DNA of 64,000 nucleotides from positions 19,982,913 to 20,046,912 of the forward strand of contig NC_046677.1 in assembly GCF_003369915.1 (NCBI RefSeq), given 5' to 3'. Each line of letters starts with the position of its first letter. The stretch's first letter is position 1. The translations under genes were made by a program, and so were the position numbers. Shown one piece after another: positions 36,477-50,300 of the stretch. Origin of the DNA: Drosophila miranda (lineage: Eukaryota; Arthropoda; Insecta; Diptera; Drosophilidae). The notes beneath the pieces were generated by a model. The model did not search any database. It saw nothing but the letters and a program-made list of their open reading frames with translations, and had not been told where the DNA came from.

Positions 36477-39400
36477 CTAAGGCACCGAATTGGTTGCAAT
36501 CGCAATGGGCCATGTGGTGGGCCCCTTCATGACAATATCTTCCAGCGCGTTCTTGATCTTGATGAAGCGCCGCTTGAATTCTAGACCACAGCCTTTGGAC
36601 AGCCGAAAATCGACTAGGATCTTGCCGTCCATCTCGATAATGTGCGCCTTGAACACTAGCCGCAGCTTGTTCCGATCGATGGTGGACACTGTGACCACAC
36701 CCTCCTCGCTGGCCTTGCAGGTGTATCCACCCAGCCTTTCGATGGTTCCCACCAGTCGCTTGATCGTATCGTCCCAGCGTGTGGTCACAAAGAATCGCGT
36801 CATGCGTCGCACCAGGCGCTGGAAGTAGTTCTGCGAGGCGCTCTGCGTCTGGTTCATCTGCGTGGCCAACAGTAGATCATCCAGCAGGGCCGGCTGCGAG
36901 AAACAGTAACTGAGGCGCGCCTCCTGAGCCACGGATTGGTTCTCCTGACCCCCAGTGGCCCGACCGCTGCGCAATCTGACATCAAAGTCGTCGTCACTAC
37001 GCATCGTGGGCATCGGCTGGGAGCAGTAATTCCGCGATATGGAGTCATCCAAACCATTGCTCAGATGAGCACTGGACTGCAAACGCTGCCGCTTGGCCTT
37101 GGGCGAGCAGATCTCCAACGCAGCCGCCGAATCCACCAAGTCAAAAGAGCGATCTTTGGGTGGGAGAAGAAAAGTTTTTTAGTAAGCATAATCTTTATTT
37201 CTTCAGATTTTGTTGACAAAAAACATTTTAAAAACATAAGCAACTCAAGCGAAAAAATGCAAAAACCATTTGGGTTTTGGTGATAAAGCTGTATGGATCT
37301 TTGATATACACCATACAGCTAAAATCACCAAAGATCAAATAATGTGCAAACAAAAGATCAACTCATAAAGAAAACATGGCAAAAGTAAACAAAAGCTGCA
37401 AACAAAATATAATTAAATGCACACGCAGATCGGATTACATTGTTTGGATGAAGTTTCCACAGAGCCAATGCTTTGGTAATCTAGCTTTATGAAGTATTTT
37501 AAATCTATCATACAGCTAAAGCGCCAAAGCAGAAGCAGAGCAGGGCTTAAGCACAGATTAGATTGTCGTACTTTTAAACACTTTCGATATAACACTTTTA
37601 TTATAACACACTAAATATAACACTTATTAGGAACCCCCTTAATCGTTGCAGTTGCATCACCGCCAGTGCAGGCACAGAGAGACTCTCAAGATGTCGAAAG
37701 CATTGAGAGTCACTAAGTACCTGAGCCGGCAAAGTGTGCTTGTAGATAAATCACTCGATAAACACTCGAAGGCGCCCAGATCAAATTAACACCCTTACCA
37801 TGCTCGGCGAACTGCATGTTGGACCATTTGTGATCGAGAATCTTCTCCAGGGTTAGGCGGGTGCCCGGACTAGTGGCCAGTACTTTGCGCAACAAGGATA
37901 TGGCCAGTGTGTCCAGTTTGCTCCATGGCGTCTGTGTTTGCCAGCGATCATTGTCCTTCCAGTTGATGAACTCCGGACAATTGGCCGATGGCTGATCCCA
38001 TGGCAATTCTGTGCAAAAATTAAATTGTACAAATTATTTTAGCATTATGCAATATTTGGCAAGTGCAAAAAGGAAAACCAAAAACGTGCGAAACGAAAAG
38101 CAATTTCAATTAAATATGTAAACGAGTAGAGTATTCGAAACGTGCTTTGACTGCGTAATGATGTTTGTCTTATTTTTTGCATGTTATAACTGTACTATCA
38201 TTCGATTCGGGGTTCGTTTTCTGATTACTGTAGTTACTGTTGTTGTTGTTGGTGCGTTGTTAAGCAATTTAAGCTGGAGCTTTGGTATAAAAGCTTTAGA
38301 TGATATACAATGTGCAAAAAACAATCTACAGCTAGAATACCAAAGAAACAGCAAAAATTAAAGGAGAACAAAAAGTGCATGGAAGGCGGCAGACAGCGAA
38401 TGGGAGACAGATAGAGAAGTGAAACACAAACGCAAAAAAAAATAACGATAATACATATGCATGTGCGTATATGTATGTATATGGATCCCGTTAGATGAAA
38501 GCGAGACGAGATGCGTGGCGTGACGATGCGAGAGGTGCTTAGCCGATGATGATGCGTGTGTGACAGAGAACGGAAAGCAAGGCAGGCGAGAACGTGCGGG
38601 CGAGCGAGCGAGACAAATATGCTTCAAATTTGCAACTGTTCCTGTCACATTCTTTTGATTTATAATGTTTCGGTGCACAAAATTATAAAAATTGGTCAAC
38701 AAAATTAAACGGTGCATTAAACATTAAACACACGAATCACGCAAAATGACGGTTATATCACTTGTTTCCACCTGATTTGCACTTACCTCCTGCCAGCATT
38801 GTGACCAGTATGACGCCACATGACCAAATATCCGCAGGCTGTGCATGATACGGCTTCAGGAGCACCTCTGGGGCCACATACGGCAAAGTGCCGCAACGTT
38901 TGTCCAACAGTCGCTCCTTTCCCTTGCATCTGCATGGCGGAAATGACGAACAGAGCAGAGGGAGCGAAGCGCCATCAGCAAAAGCGCAGAGTTCGTCCAG
39001 AAAGGAACATGTGAGGGAGAAGAGAAAAAGTTAGTCTTCGTGATCTTTCGTGTGATTGTGTTTGTATGTGTGTGTGTGTGTAAGCTTCTCCTTATCTATT
39101 CTAGTGCAGGCTTCCCGGGCTAAACGAATAAGCATAAGCATTTTGGGTACACTTAAAGCGGAGTACGCATGAGAGATCAAAGTAGGCGTGATATTTTTCT
39201 ACAACATGCTGTCCCTGAAATTCTCTATCCTCAATCAAAAAATCTACAAGATCTGTTTGCATATTATCTGGCTCGTTTAACCATCAAAAAGTGCATAGCA
39301 ACAGAAAATTTGTCAAGCGTAGGCTAAAAGAGAAGCCAAAAGCCAAGAAGAACAAAGATATGAGAGATAAGACTGCCTCAAGCTCCAGTTGGAGTGTAAA

Positions 39401-42400
39401 CACAAGAGCTTTATGGTGCAGAAAACGATGATTTGACAAAAAGTTGAACTAGAAATAATTATTTATGCTTCAATTTTTCAGCACTTTCCCCCCATCTGCA
39501 CTTTTACACATTATTAGCACAGTCCAAAGCAGAAGCAGGAGTGCAATTAGCAAAATTGAGTTTCTGTTTTAGCCTCAAGGCAGCAAATCCTTGGGGGTTT
39601 TTCAATTAACAATTCTGTTTGTTGGTTCATTTTCGCCCAAAAACTTTTCTTTCCTGGTCAGTCAGTGGCCGCGCTAATGGATTTTCCATGCTAGATATAT
39701 GTAGTACCCCCTGAAGGGGGCATTATTCACTTTCTCAATAGTTCTTTCATGCTTGAAATTAAGCTTTTTGGCGCACATAAAGGTATTTCTAAATCAGAGT
39801 TCAAGACCGATTGTTCCTTGTTTCTGTCATCTTAAACCTAAACAAATGGGCATGACTTTATATCATGTTGAATGCTGGTATTTGTTTTTTGTTACAAAAG
39901 AATTACATATGAGCTCCGTTAGGATCGGACATATACATCTTCAAGGATTCTTAAAAACAAAAGGTTTTCAAATCTGAGTTAGGAGAAAATAATTCTTTTA
40001 TATTTAGTGAAAATTAACAAAAGGTTCAAATTCGTCAAAGGGATTTCCGTATTCGTTTTTTCATTCTTCTTCATTTCTGAAGCAGGATGTTCAAACATTC
40101 CTTTCATCATGTTTAGACTACTTTTATAGGAATTTATTTACAGGCAACTATTTCTTTACTATTCTAAGCAAAACTTTACATGTCCCCAGCTTTTACTTTG
40201 TTTCCGAGTTCCAGAATTATCTGAGAAGATAAATCTATGGTAAACCAAATCTAAGAAAACAAATCTATGGCATATGGATTCCCAGAAACAATATATTGTT
40301 TTCCTTACGAGATGAATGCTGCAGACCTACACAATCTTTAAGCAAACAAGACCATCCTTCCCTATACTTCTACCATCATCAATTATTCTCCCAAAAACAA
40401 ATGGGAGTTTCGGGTCTGTTTTTGTTTTGTCAGATGTTTCCTTGAAATGCGATTTCGTTGTACCTAATACCTAAACATGGTGGCCATGCCAAAGTCGCAG
40501 ATCTTCACATTGTCATGCTCGTCCAACAGCAGATTCTCCGGCTTGAGATCACGATGGGCAATGCCACGCTGATGCAGATAGTTCAGTCCGGACAGAAGCT
40601 GGGTGAAATAGCGCTGGGCCTCATGTTGCGGCATTCCCACATCGGGTTCTGCAAAAGAAAAATGCAAACAAAATACGATATAATAAATACTACTCTGTAT
40701 AAATGTGCAGTTTAAGAGGTGGTTAAATGGTGTCAGTCAGGCGAAGTAGCAAAAAGAAGTCACGGAAATTGAATTAAATTTTGTGACACATTTAAAAATT
40801 GGAATTTATGTTTTAACCGCCTCGCCTCGCACGTTCTCTCTTTTCGAGAGTGTATCCTCTATCCCTATACGTATGTGTTTTCCTCTCGAGAGACACGCAA
40901 AAACTGAAAATGGAAAATATGTGCAGCAGAGCACAAAACCCGGGTGCCGTGCCCCGGTCAGGGGTCAGACAGGGCAGGTGGAAAAACAAATGTAATGCGA
41001 GCGAGAGCATCATCCTTCTGCCTGTATCCCACATCCTGGCTGCCTGCATGCTGTGCGTGTCTAAAGGATTTATGGGCTTAGCCACGGCCTCTCGTCTAGT
41101 AGAACACCAAAAACAACAGCAACAACGACAATGGGTCGTACAAAAATGCAATCAACAGTTTTATGAAATTTTAATCAAAGCCTCTGGGCACAAACAATGC
41201 ATCCAAAATGTTTGTTTAGTTTCCACTTTTACCTGTTGAGATTTCTCTCTCTCTCTCTTTCTCAACTCTCGGGGGTTGTTTCTTTTTCCGAGCATTAGAA
41301 AGTCTCACGTAAGGAGCTAAAAACCCAACAAGTCGTGCACTCGGAAGTGCAGCATTTTCGCCTTCCAACTCAACTCTCAAACGACATAATCAGAAAGACA
41401 GATACGAGAGATGGATGAAAAATACTAGAAAAACCTCAAGAGAAACAGCCTTCAGCTGAGGGAACTACTCGTAAAAGCTAGACAGATTGTATTTCCTCCT
41501 GTCCCTCCTTTCACCTGATTGACTGTCAAAGGCAGGTCCCTGAACATCCTATCCTGCTGCATCCTGCTCGGATGAGTCTCCATTCCCATATCTTTAGCCC
41601 CACAATTCCCATCATTTTGTTCCTTATTGATTTTGCTTTTTTTGCCATTGCCATTGCCATTGCCATTGACTCGACTCGACTCGACTCCCCTCAAAGGCAA
41701 AGAGCAAAATTATGTTTAGACATTTTCAATGGACGGACTTGATGGAATTTTCCATATTGATTGAATTTTATAGTTTTCCCAATGAACAAAAACGAAACGG
41801 AAACCCTTTAAAGGCAAAACAGTAGCCCTGGAAAGGTAGTGGTTTTTTTTTTCTATTTGCAGAAAAAAAGTTGATGAAAAGTTTTGTGCAAACAGAAAAT
41901 TCCAGAAGTTTCCACAATTTTAATTGTCTATCATTCATTCGAGTGTAGCTTTGATAGAGAACAGCAAGGGAGGAAAACATTGGAAAAACTTGAGCTTCAA
42001 GAAAGGAATTCAAGTGGCTGGGATTATATACTGTTTGCTGGTGCAAAAACGTTCGATTTCCTTTGGAAAATGGATTACCTTTTGGGCTTCTTTGGTTGCA
42101 AAAGCTTCACAGTAATTAACTTAGATTAAGGGAAAACTCGTTTCGCAAACTCTGTTAAAGTTTTTGGCCTTCAGGCGACGCTCTACTTTTTAAAGAAAAT
42201 TGCCATCTATTGACTGAGGAAGGTTGTGGCCTGGTCCGTTAGCTTAATTCGCTTAAATTCTTTGAAAGTTGAGATGCACTTTTCATGAGGATTTAACCAC
42301 TTTCTATGGTTACAAATTAGTTTGGAAATTCATTCCAATTAAATGCACAAAATATGAATTACTTCAGTTATCTCTTAATCTCCTTAAGGAGCATAAATTT

Positions 42401-45400
42401 AATTGGCTTTATTTGTTAATTTGACTAACATTTCAGCAGTTTCAGCATTGCGCATTAATTTAACTTGCTGCAAAGTTCTCTTTACTCTGATTCGGTAATG
42501 GATCTTCTATAGATCCTCAGAAGATTAATGTTCCGAATTATTTTTCACATTAAATCCATTGAAAATGTAATGATAAATGAATTAAGAGCAAAAAAACGTT
42601 TAAATAAAATTATCCTTATACTTGTATTATTTCTTAGACTCTGGATTCCACTCTGCAGTAACGAAATAAAAACTTTTATTGAATAAATTCCGTTTTCAAC
42701 AGCATGAAAACTACTTGGAAAACCCCCACAATCTCTACCTTTTCTCCACTCTATATATTCTTAGAAAAACTGTAAATATATACACACTTTAGTGAATATA
42801 AAAATAAAAACTTCTAGGTAATCATTTTTGTCCATTTTTATAGAATATTCTGAGAAATGTTGGACATTTTGCTTATTTTTTGATAGTCTTCTTCCAGACA
42901 TTTCCACCTGCTTTTCTCTCTCGGTTTTCCCTGTCTATCCCTTCAGTTGGTTGGCTTCTTGTCACTCTCAATTTGTAATACCTGAAAAGTTTACAGGGAA
43001 AAAGATAAAGTTATAACAGGTGTACACCCTCCCCGAGACCATCAGGGACTCGTTCATGGCCCCCATCTATAAGCTGCTGGCATGGCATCCTACTCTCGTT
43101 GTTGTCAGCATTCCGTGTGGCGTGTGGCACATACAGAGAGAGAGAGAGAGAGAGAGTGTGTGGCACATTGTTTGCCATTCATTTATCATGTGGCATGTTG
43201 GCTGTTTCCTGCCATCCTGATGCTCTGCTGATGCTGGCGCCATTTGCACAACTCTTTGCGGGTTAAAATTAAATGGAAACGAGTGAGAATCTTCTGCATA
43301 TACATATATGTATCTGTTTAAGTGTAGAATATTGACTGACTTTAAGCTGGAGTGGCATTGCCACCAGTGCCATCAACAAAAACACATAATTTGCATACAT
43401 TTCACAAGGACGAAATGAAGTCGCTGAAAATACGCCTCAGATGATCATGATGATGATGTTGACGGGACAGGCACTGTCAGCAGATGAAAGCTATAAAATT
43501 GCATGTCAGTAACATTTTAGCATAATTAATTGCATTTCATAAAGCGAGAGAAAAGAGGAAGGAGGATACCGACCATGTCCTTTTGCTCCAATCACGGGGC
43601 CGCCACATTTATGATGGGGAAATTATTCGAAAATTTCATTTGTAATTGAAGTATAATTTATATATCATACTCCACCAGCAGGGCAGGGGCTTCGACGCTC
43701 TCCCTTCCCCCAGGAAAGGACGTGCCGATTGAGTGAATGACCAAATAGGTTCAGAATCTATATATCCTTCTGCTCCTGCTACTCCTAGCTGTCTCTTTCA
43801 TCTCTGGGTGGGTATAAGATTAATGAATGCATTTCTGTGCAAACAGATACAATTAAGCACACACACACTCGTACGCACACACGCATCACAGGCGGGGCGA
43901 AAGGACATCACATCTGTTTCTGGGAGAGTGCAGTGAATGGGCAGTATGTGTATGTGTGCCTTCCCATTATGTTCCATTTGCATATTGAACCTATTTATGG
44001 CAACCCATTCATGGCACTCCATGCCATGCCATGTCCTCTCTTCCTTCTCCCTAAAAAAAAGACTTTGTTGCATGCCCAACAGGCGCTAGACCACATCCAA
44101 TGAGGAAGAGAGAGCCAGAAAGAGAGATGCAAGTGTTACCGATTCAGAAGCTTGTGATGAAAGCTCGTGACTAACAGGAATATCGGATGATTAAGTATTC
44201 AGTGATGCTTCTGTTAACGGATAGATCTCTAAGGCCGACGCACATATGTAAATATATGGTGCAATTTGACTGATTTTTAAAATAAAGATGATTAATTTGA
44301 AGTTTAGTTGCACTTAGGAAATACACACATTTTATCAAGCCAAGCATTGTCGTGTTTAATGTAACCAAAGAAAATTTTTGGTAGCGCATGCGACATCTAG
44401 TTGATTCCATTGTTTTTGATATTAGTCAGTAAAAATATTAATGGCCCTATGTAGGCAACCCCTTTCTCGGAAAAAAAAAAATATAATTTTTAACACCACA
44501 CATAATTTATGAATTTTGCTTTGATCTTTCTCTCTCTCTCTCTCTCTGTACCACTCATGGTAGATGGCCCACGCTCTCATCACTAGATATAATTAAAAAT
44601 GGCTTAGCAGCAAGGGACTAAATATGGCTGCCACATTGATTATTGCACTAGCTCCCCAATGCAACCGAACCGACACATCCCCCTCCTATTGCCCATCCCA
44701 CACAGATACAAACACAGTAGCAGGACGAGAATGATGGAAAGTACAATGACGATGACGGTGTGATTGGGAATAGGAGAAGGAAAATGAGGTATGAGGTGGC
44801 AATCAGTGCAAGGATGCCACTTCCATTAGTAGGAGACCATTTTCTCTCTTTCTCTCTCTCTCTCTCGCAGTCTCTGCCTTATCATCCCTCTGATACGAAT
44901 AGTACGCGCTGACCTTTTGCCAAGTTGTTAATATTTATGAAAATGCCACGAACTTTGCACCTACTACTCCTCCCCCACTAATATTCTCTCTCTGTGTCAT
45001 TCCCTTCCGTCTGTTTTTGGCAAATTGTCATTGCAAGTGGCAGGCAGGCCAGAAGAGGAAGGGACGAACCCCTCCTCTGTAATCAAGATCTGTATCTTGT
45101 CAATGTGATTTGTCGGTGGCCGACCACCCCGCTCCCAACTGGTTTTTGGAATGTGTTTTCCATCCATGCCACATCAATCCTCCTCCGCTTGTCGTATGTC
45201 TGTGACATTTTTCTGGATTCACATATTGGCATATTTGCGTCTGGGGCCGACGTCTATATGGGTTTTGGCATGTGTCTACTCCACGAGTCGAGTACGAGTA
45301 TTCTTCCATAACTCTGAGCTGTCTGTCCAGCTGTCTGTCCAGCTGTCTGTTGTCTGCTGTTTGTGTGGGTTGCACGGATTGTTAGGTTTTGTGTGGACAC

Positions 45401-47346
45401 ATAAGGATTCTAGGACACACATCATCCGAATGGCTGGTAAACCCCGAGTCTAATGAGCAGTCCACTCGGAAAGATGCAGTCCTCTTTTCAAGACAGTCTC
45501 GTTTTCTGTGTGGTCTCTCTGGTAACCGCTTTGAGGGATCATTTATGTTACTGGATTCTTGTTGCTGCTCGTCGTTATTTGGCAAAGTTTTATGCGAAAT
45601 TCGGGCTTATAGCCAGTTGAGTGGCCAACAAACTTTAAGTAGTTTCTCCAACAGGCTTTTGTAATACACAAAAAAGAGTTTGACTACTGTTTTGGTTTGT
45701 GGTGCAAGTGGGATTTCACTTTGGTTTTGGAAACTATCCAAAGATAGAAGATGATGGGTTTTGGCCATGAAATTTCAGTTTCAATCTAGCCATTCGAGCT
45801 GTCTTTTTAATGGCATTTAAATGGGCGTTGAATGTCAAGTCAAAGGGGGTTTCAAAGTTTTAGTTCTAGTTTTATTGTGCTTTTATTAAACCGTGTCTGT
45901 TTAGAATTTAAGAACGGTGTAAGAAAATCGCAAAGTAAATCTGGAAGAACATTTATTGCCTTAGAATAAAATGATACTTTAATCAAGGCATTAAATTAAA
46001 TATACTTCAACTTTTCAGTGCTTTTAGACTTTTTTAAATGCAAACCGATTCTTTTTGTAGATTTGTACGCTCTCAATTTACGACCAAGACGATGCTGAGA
46101 TTTCGTGGTTCGGAAAAATGTCACTGCCTTTAACCATTGAAATTTATGGACGTTATGCATCCTTGCTCCACTTGTGCAGATTGGTCGAATGAGGCATGAT
46201 GATAACTTTGATTCGCTGTACAAATTTTCCCTAAACGAATAGAGACATTTATTCCTAATGACACGCACAGATACCATTCGGCACCAAGGATTAGGTATTT
46301 GTATAAAATAAATTCCCAAAAATATGTATATCGAACTTCAAACTACATATACATACATACAATTTTAAAGTTTTCCATGAATTAGATTAAACATTTTCCA
46401 TATTATCGGGGGCATACAAACAGAAACAGCAGGTTTTTATCTTTTCCACTAAGTGCCTATATACAACCGGTATATATTGATACCTTAAATCCGAGTTAAG
46501 CATTTTAAAATCCCACTTCTATTCCGTACTCACCAATTCGATCGAATAGCTCTCCGCCGGCGGCATATTCCAGGAAAATGTACTCCACACTGCCTTGCGA
46601 GCGCTTGCCAAAGAACCGGAGAATGTGTGTGTCCTGGAGCATCTTTTGGATGCATACCTCCTTCCGCACCGATGTGACGGCATCCGGATGCTTTTTTAGA
46701 TCCACCATCTTCATGGCCACAGCTTCGCCCGTCTGCCGATTGATGAGCAGCTTCACTCTGCATTTCCACACAGCCACACAGAAAAGGGAAGTAAGGAGAT
46801 AAAGCGCAGGGATTAGCTATTGCAATAAATTGGGGAAACTGCATTGCTGCACTTGCAACTCGGTTCGGTGTCGTCTGTGCAGCGACTGGTCCGTGTGGCA
46901 GTGCCGTGTTCCCCGTTTCGGCGGCGGGATGTCAGGATGCCGCCGCCATGGGACATGCGCAGTGCGGCGCCTGCCCGGCAGGGGGCACATCAGCAACAGT
47001 CGTCGTATACAGCGGGAATACGCCGGAAAAGTGCGTTTCAGTTTCAGTTACAGTTCGTTCGTTTTTTTTGCCACTGCTCTGCGGCAGAAGCATTTCCGGT
47101 TTATTGACTTCGACCCACACACATCTGAATCCACGAGTGCGCACACGGACACACACTCACACACACACACGAACCCAAAGTGATGCCAAAAATTGATGAA
47201 ATTTTTCGGATGGTAACTTACTCGCCATAGGCGCCCTCGCCCAGGGTCTGGGCCAGTGTCCAGCCCTCGACAAATTCCCGAGTGGCTCCGGCACCGGCTC
47301 CCGCTCCCCCGGCGGCTGTTGCTGCTCCTGCCATGAAAGCCGCCAT
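36477..47346 (-). CDS. grp: Checkpoint kinase Chk1 (grapes), 6 coding exons, 518 aa
   Basis: Exons rebuilt: 47346-47222, 46757-46534, 40648-40471, 38929-38787, 38008-37799, 37153-36477. All are GT-AG and in frame (1557 nt). Chk1 is activated by ATR on damaged or unreplicated DNA and blocks mitotic entry; in flies it times the mid-blastula cell cycles. Kinase motifs: glycine loop GEGAYG (36-41), catalytic Lys58, HRDLKPEN with Asp150, DFG 168-170, and [10 protein letters not shown] in the activation segment. The C-terminus has the Chk1-type regulatory domain ([38 protein letters not shown]). Before it, [14 protein letters not shown] may hold a nuclear signal. An Ala/Gly-rich stretch (6-21) precedes the kinase domain and is absent from vertebrate Chk1. 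The large intron 40649-46533 is AT-rich and shows no nested gene. Confidence 0.95.
41640..41690. repeat. Short hexamer and pentamer repeats (GCCATT)n and (GACTC)n in a grp intron
   Basis: Four GCCATT units followed directly by four GACTC units. Confidence 0.8.
43134..43158. repeat. (GA)n microsatellite in the large grp intron
   Basis: About 12 GA units, flanked on both sides by GTGTGGCACAT-like words. Confidence 0.85.
45319..45360. repeat. CTGTCTGTCCAG tandem repeat in the large grp intron
   Basis: About three 12-bp units of CTGTCTGTCCAG, followed by degenerate copies. Confidence 0.8.
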
Positions 47347-50300
47347 TTGTTTGCTTAGTCCTACCGATAGGCTCCTTTCTCTGGGTCCACGGTTGGAGGA
47401 GGTCTAGGTCCTGTTTATTTTGCTGCGTGCCTTAATATCCTGTTGGCCGTATCCTGTGTGTTGTATTGGTGCCTTGCCGCCATGTGCTGTCGTTGTAGTC
47501 GTCGTCATCTGCCGCCTGCTAAAGCTTCTGCTGCGACCTCGTGCATAGCTGTCAAAAAAGGCAAAAACAAAGATGGCTATTAGTGGAAGGACACACAGAG
47601 TAGAAAAAGGTGAGGGGAAAGGATAGATAGGGGAATGAGACGGGAAAGCCGCCAAGCGCCGAACTTTTATAATTTGTATTGCGATGTGTTCCGCACAATT
47701 CCACAACGTTCCGCCGCCGCGCGCTGTCATTCACATTTACGCTTTGTTTCACACGCATACATATACGCCACGCACACTTCTGCGAACGTCAAAGATAGAG
47801 AGTAAGAGAGAGAGTTCGGAAAAAGCACATGGGGATGCTGACTGCCTCCTGCCTGCTGCTGTTGAAATTTTGTGGTGTACACAGCCCCCCCCCCACAGCC
47901 CGAACAGCTTCAACAACGCTTTCCTGCTCCTGCCTGCCGCCTTTAATATTTCATCCTTTGGCATGGTCATGGTTCGTTCGGCTCTCCATCGGGCAGCCGG
48001 CCGACAGTCGACACTTTAGCCGGCGCAGGCGCTTCAAAGCTTTTGCGACAAAAAAAAAGAGCGCGCAAGCTTCGCTTCGACGAGCAATTGAAGGGAAGAA
48101 GGACATGGGGAGTGGAGTTGAGTGAATCATGCGAGTGTGTGTACATGAGTAATAAGGAAGGACAATGGAACATACTAGAGATGATAAAAAAAGGAATATA
48201 CAAAGGAATTTCAAAGAAACAAGTTCATAGATCTATAGAAACCACTTTCATCCCTACCTATCCTACCTACCCTTTGAATTAGTTTTTATAGCATTTGTAG
48301 TCTAATATGATTTCACTGGTGGTATGTGGGTAAATAGAATGATGATCTGTTTCAAGAGAATATCGTAAAATGGTACAACAAAGACTTCGACAAAGAAAAC
48401 ATGTTGAGGAAGTTCAAAGGAAGCTCATAGCACTTAGCAGCAACCCTTTAATCTCAATCAACAATGATCATAATTTGACAGATCTAATACCATTTACACA
48501 TTAAATGCTCAAATCTAGGTCTCCTGGCTTTCACACATGGTATTGCTGTTATATTTCAGTTATTTCCCACTGTGCCTGTTCTATGTACTCCAAGTTGTGT
48601 GTACATTTGCGTAGGCGTGTATCAGTGAGTGGGTGGTACAGCACAACACCATCAACAGTCGCAGATTTTCGACTCCCTGCCGCAGTGCCCCTTCCACTCC
48701 ATCCCACTTCCTTCTCCCTGCGACAAGCCCCCTTGGCAGCATATTGCGTATATTAAACTAGCGCTGGAAAAAGCTCACCAGTCATCATGCACCATCTCCA
48801 GTGTCGGTACAATCACCCTTCCTCTCTTTAGCTTCTGCTCTGGCAATCACTATTCCGCTCTTTCTGGCTCCATCTCTGTCGGTTCAGATGTCCCAGCTCT
48901 CTCTATCTCCATTCTTTCGGTTACTCCACCTCTCTGAAACACCATCTCTGTCCAACCACCCTTCCTCTCTGGCGCTGGAGCTCTCTCTTCTGCCCATCAG
49001 CGCAATATGACGTCGCCGTTATGCTTGACTAGCTTTAATTTGCTGCCATTGCTCCCTCTCTCTTGTTTCTCTTTTAATATCTCAACGAGCTTGCGCTTGA
49101 CTGGGCTTGAGTGAATTTTATAGCTCGAGATGCTGTGTTCGCTCAGAGAATTCTGTTAGTTTGGAGTCTGTTCTGCCGCTGCTTCTACTTATTTTGCCGG
49201 TGAAGGTTCCTCTGCTCTGCTCTCTGCTGCTGCTGCTTCTTTTGCCGGCAAAGCTTCTCCTGCTTCTGTCTCTTGTAGCTTTGATTTCTCTGCTCTTCTG
49301 CCTCTGCTAGCTAGGACTGCGCTGCCACTGTTGCTTTTGGCTTGTTCAACAGGCCACCATTAACATTTCTTATGGGGCATGTCTGTACATCTGTCCTATC
49401 TGTACTTTTTCTTTGTACATTCAACAGAGTGGAATTTTTTCCTGTGTAAGTGTCTGTTTGCGTTTGGGTACACTCGTATCTCTGTGTGTGTGTGTATTTG
49501 AGTTTCCTTTTTGTCTGTTCTCTTTTTGTACTTTATTTTTTTCACGTCAGTTTTTCTTTGGGCTATTTTTAGGTTTAATGCCACAGGGAAAACCATTTTT
49601 TGCGTGTTCTCTTCCTCCTATAGTTCTTCCTATTCTTATCCAGTTATTTCCTTTTTTTCGGTGAATAATGGAAAAGTTTTTTTAAATCCAATTTTTGCAT
49701 AAGAACTGGGTTTTGATTATCATGCAAATTGTATAGCAGATTTGTGGATTATGGCTGTGGGATAAATGATATCCTTTGGATTTCCTAGGTACATATTTCT
49801 AGATTACTAAGGATATCTGCACCTACTCTAAATGTACATCCCAAAGGATTATAATCTCTAACACTCCCCAAGAAAAGTTGAGTTAATTTCCCAAAATGAT
49901 AAAATATCTTTTTCTAAATTATTCATACAACCCCAAACCCTTTTCATAGCAGAAGGTGTGCAAACAGAGGGTGTGGAAGATAACATGTGTTGCACCATTC
50001 AAGCTTCAATGAGAAATGGGGGACAACGGGGCGTGTCACACAGCACGTGTCGACAGCCTAAAGCCAAAACCTCAAAAGTGATGGAATGAAAAGGGAGGCT
50101 GGGGGAGTGGGAGATACCGGATGAGTAATGAAACTCCACTAAAAACTTTGACAAGTTTTTCACAAAAAGTTTCCACAGCGGCGAGCAAAAAAAAAACAAA
50201 AGGAAAAAACTTCCACAAGAGAGATATCAAAGTTGGAAAAGTATGTTATGGAGGCCATTCATTCATTCATTCATTCCTGTAGATGTGCGTATGGAAAGAC

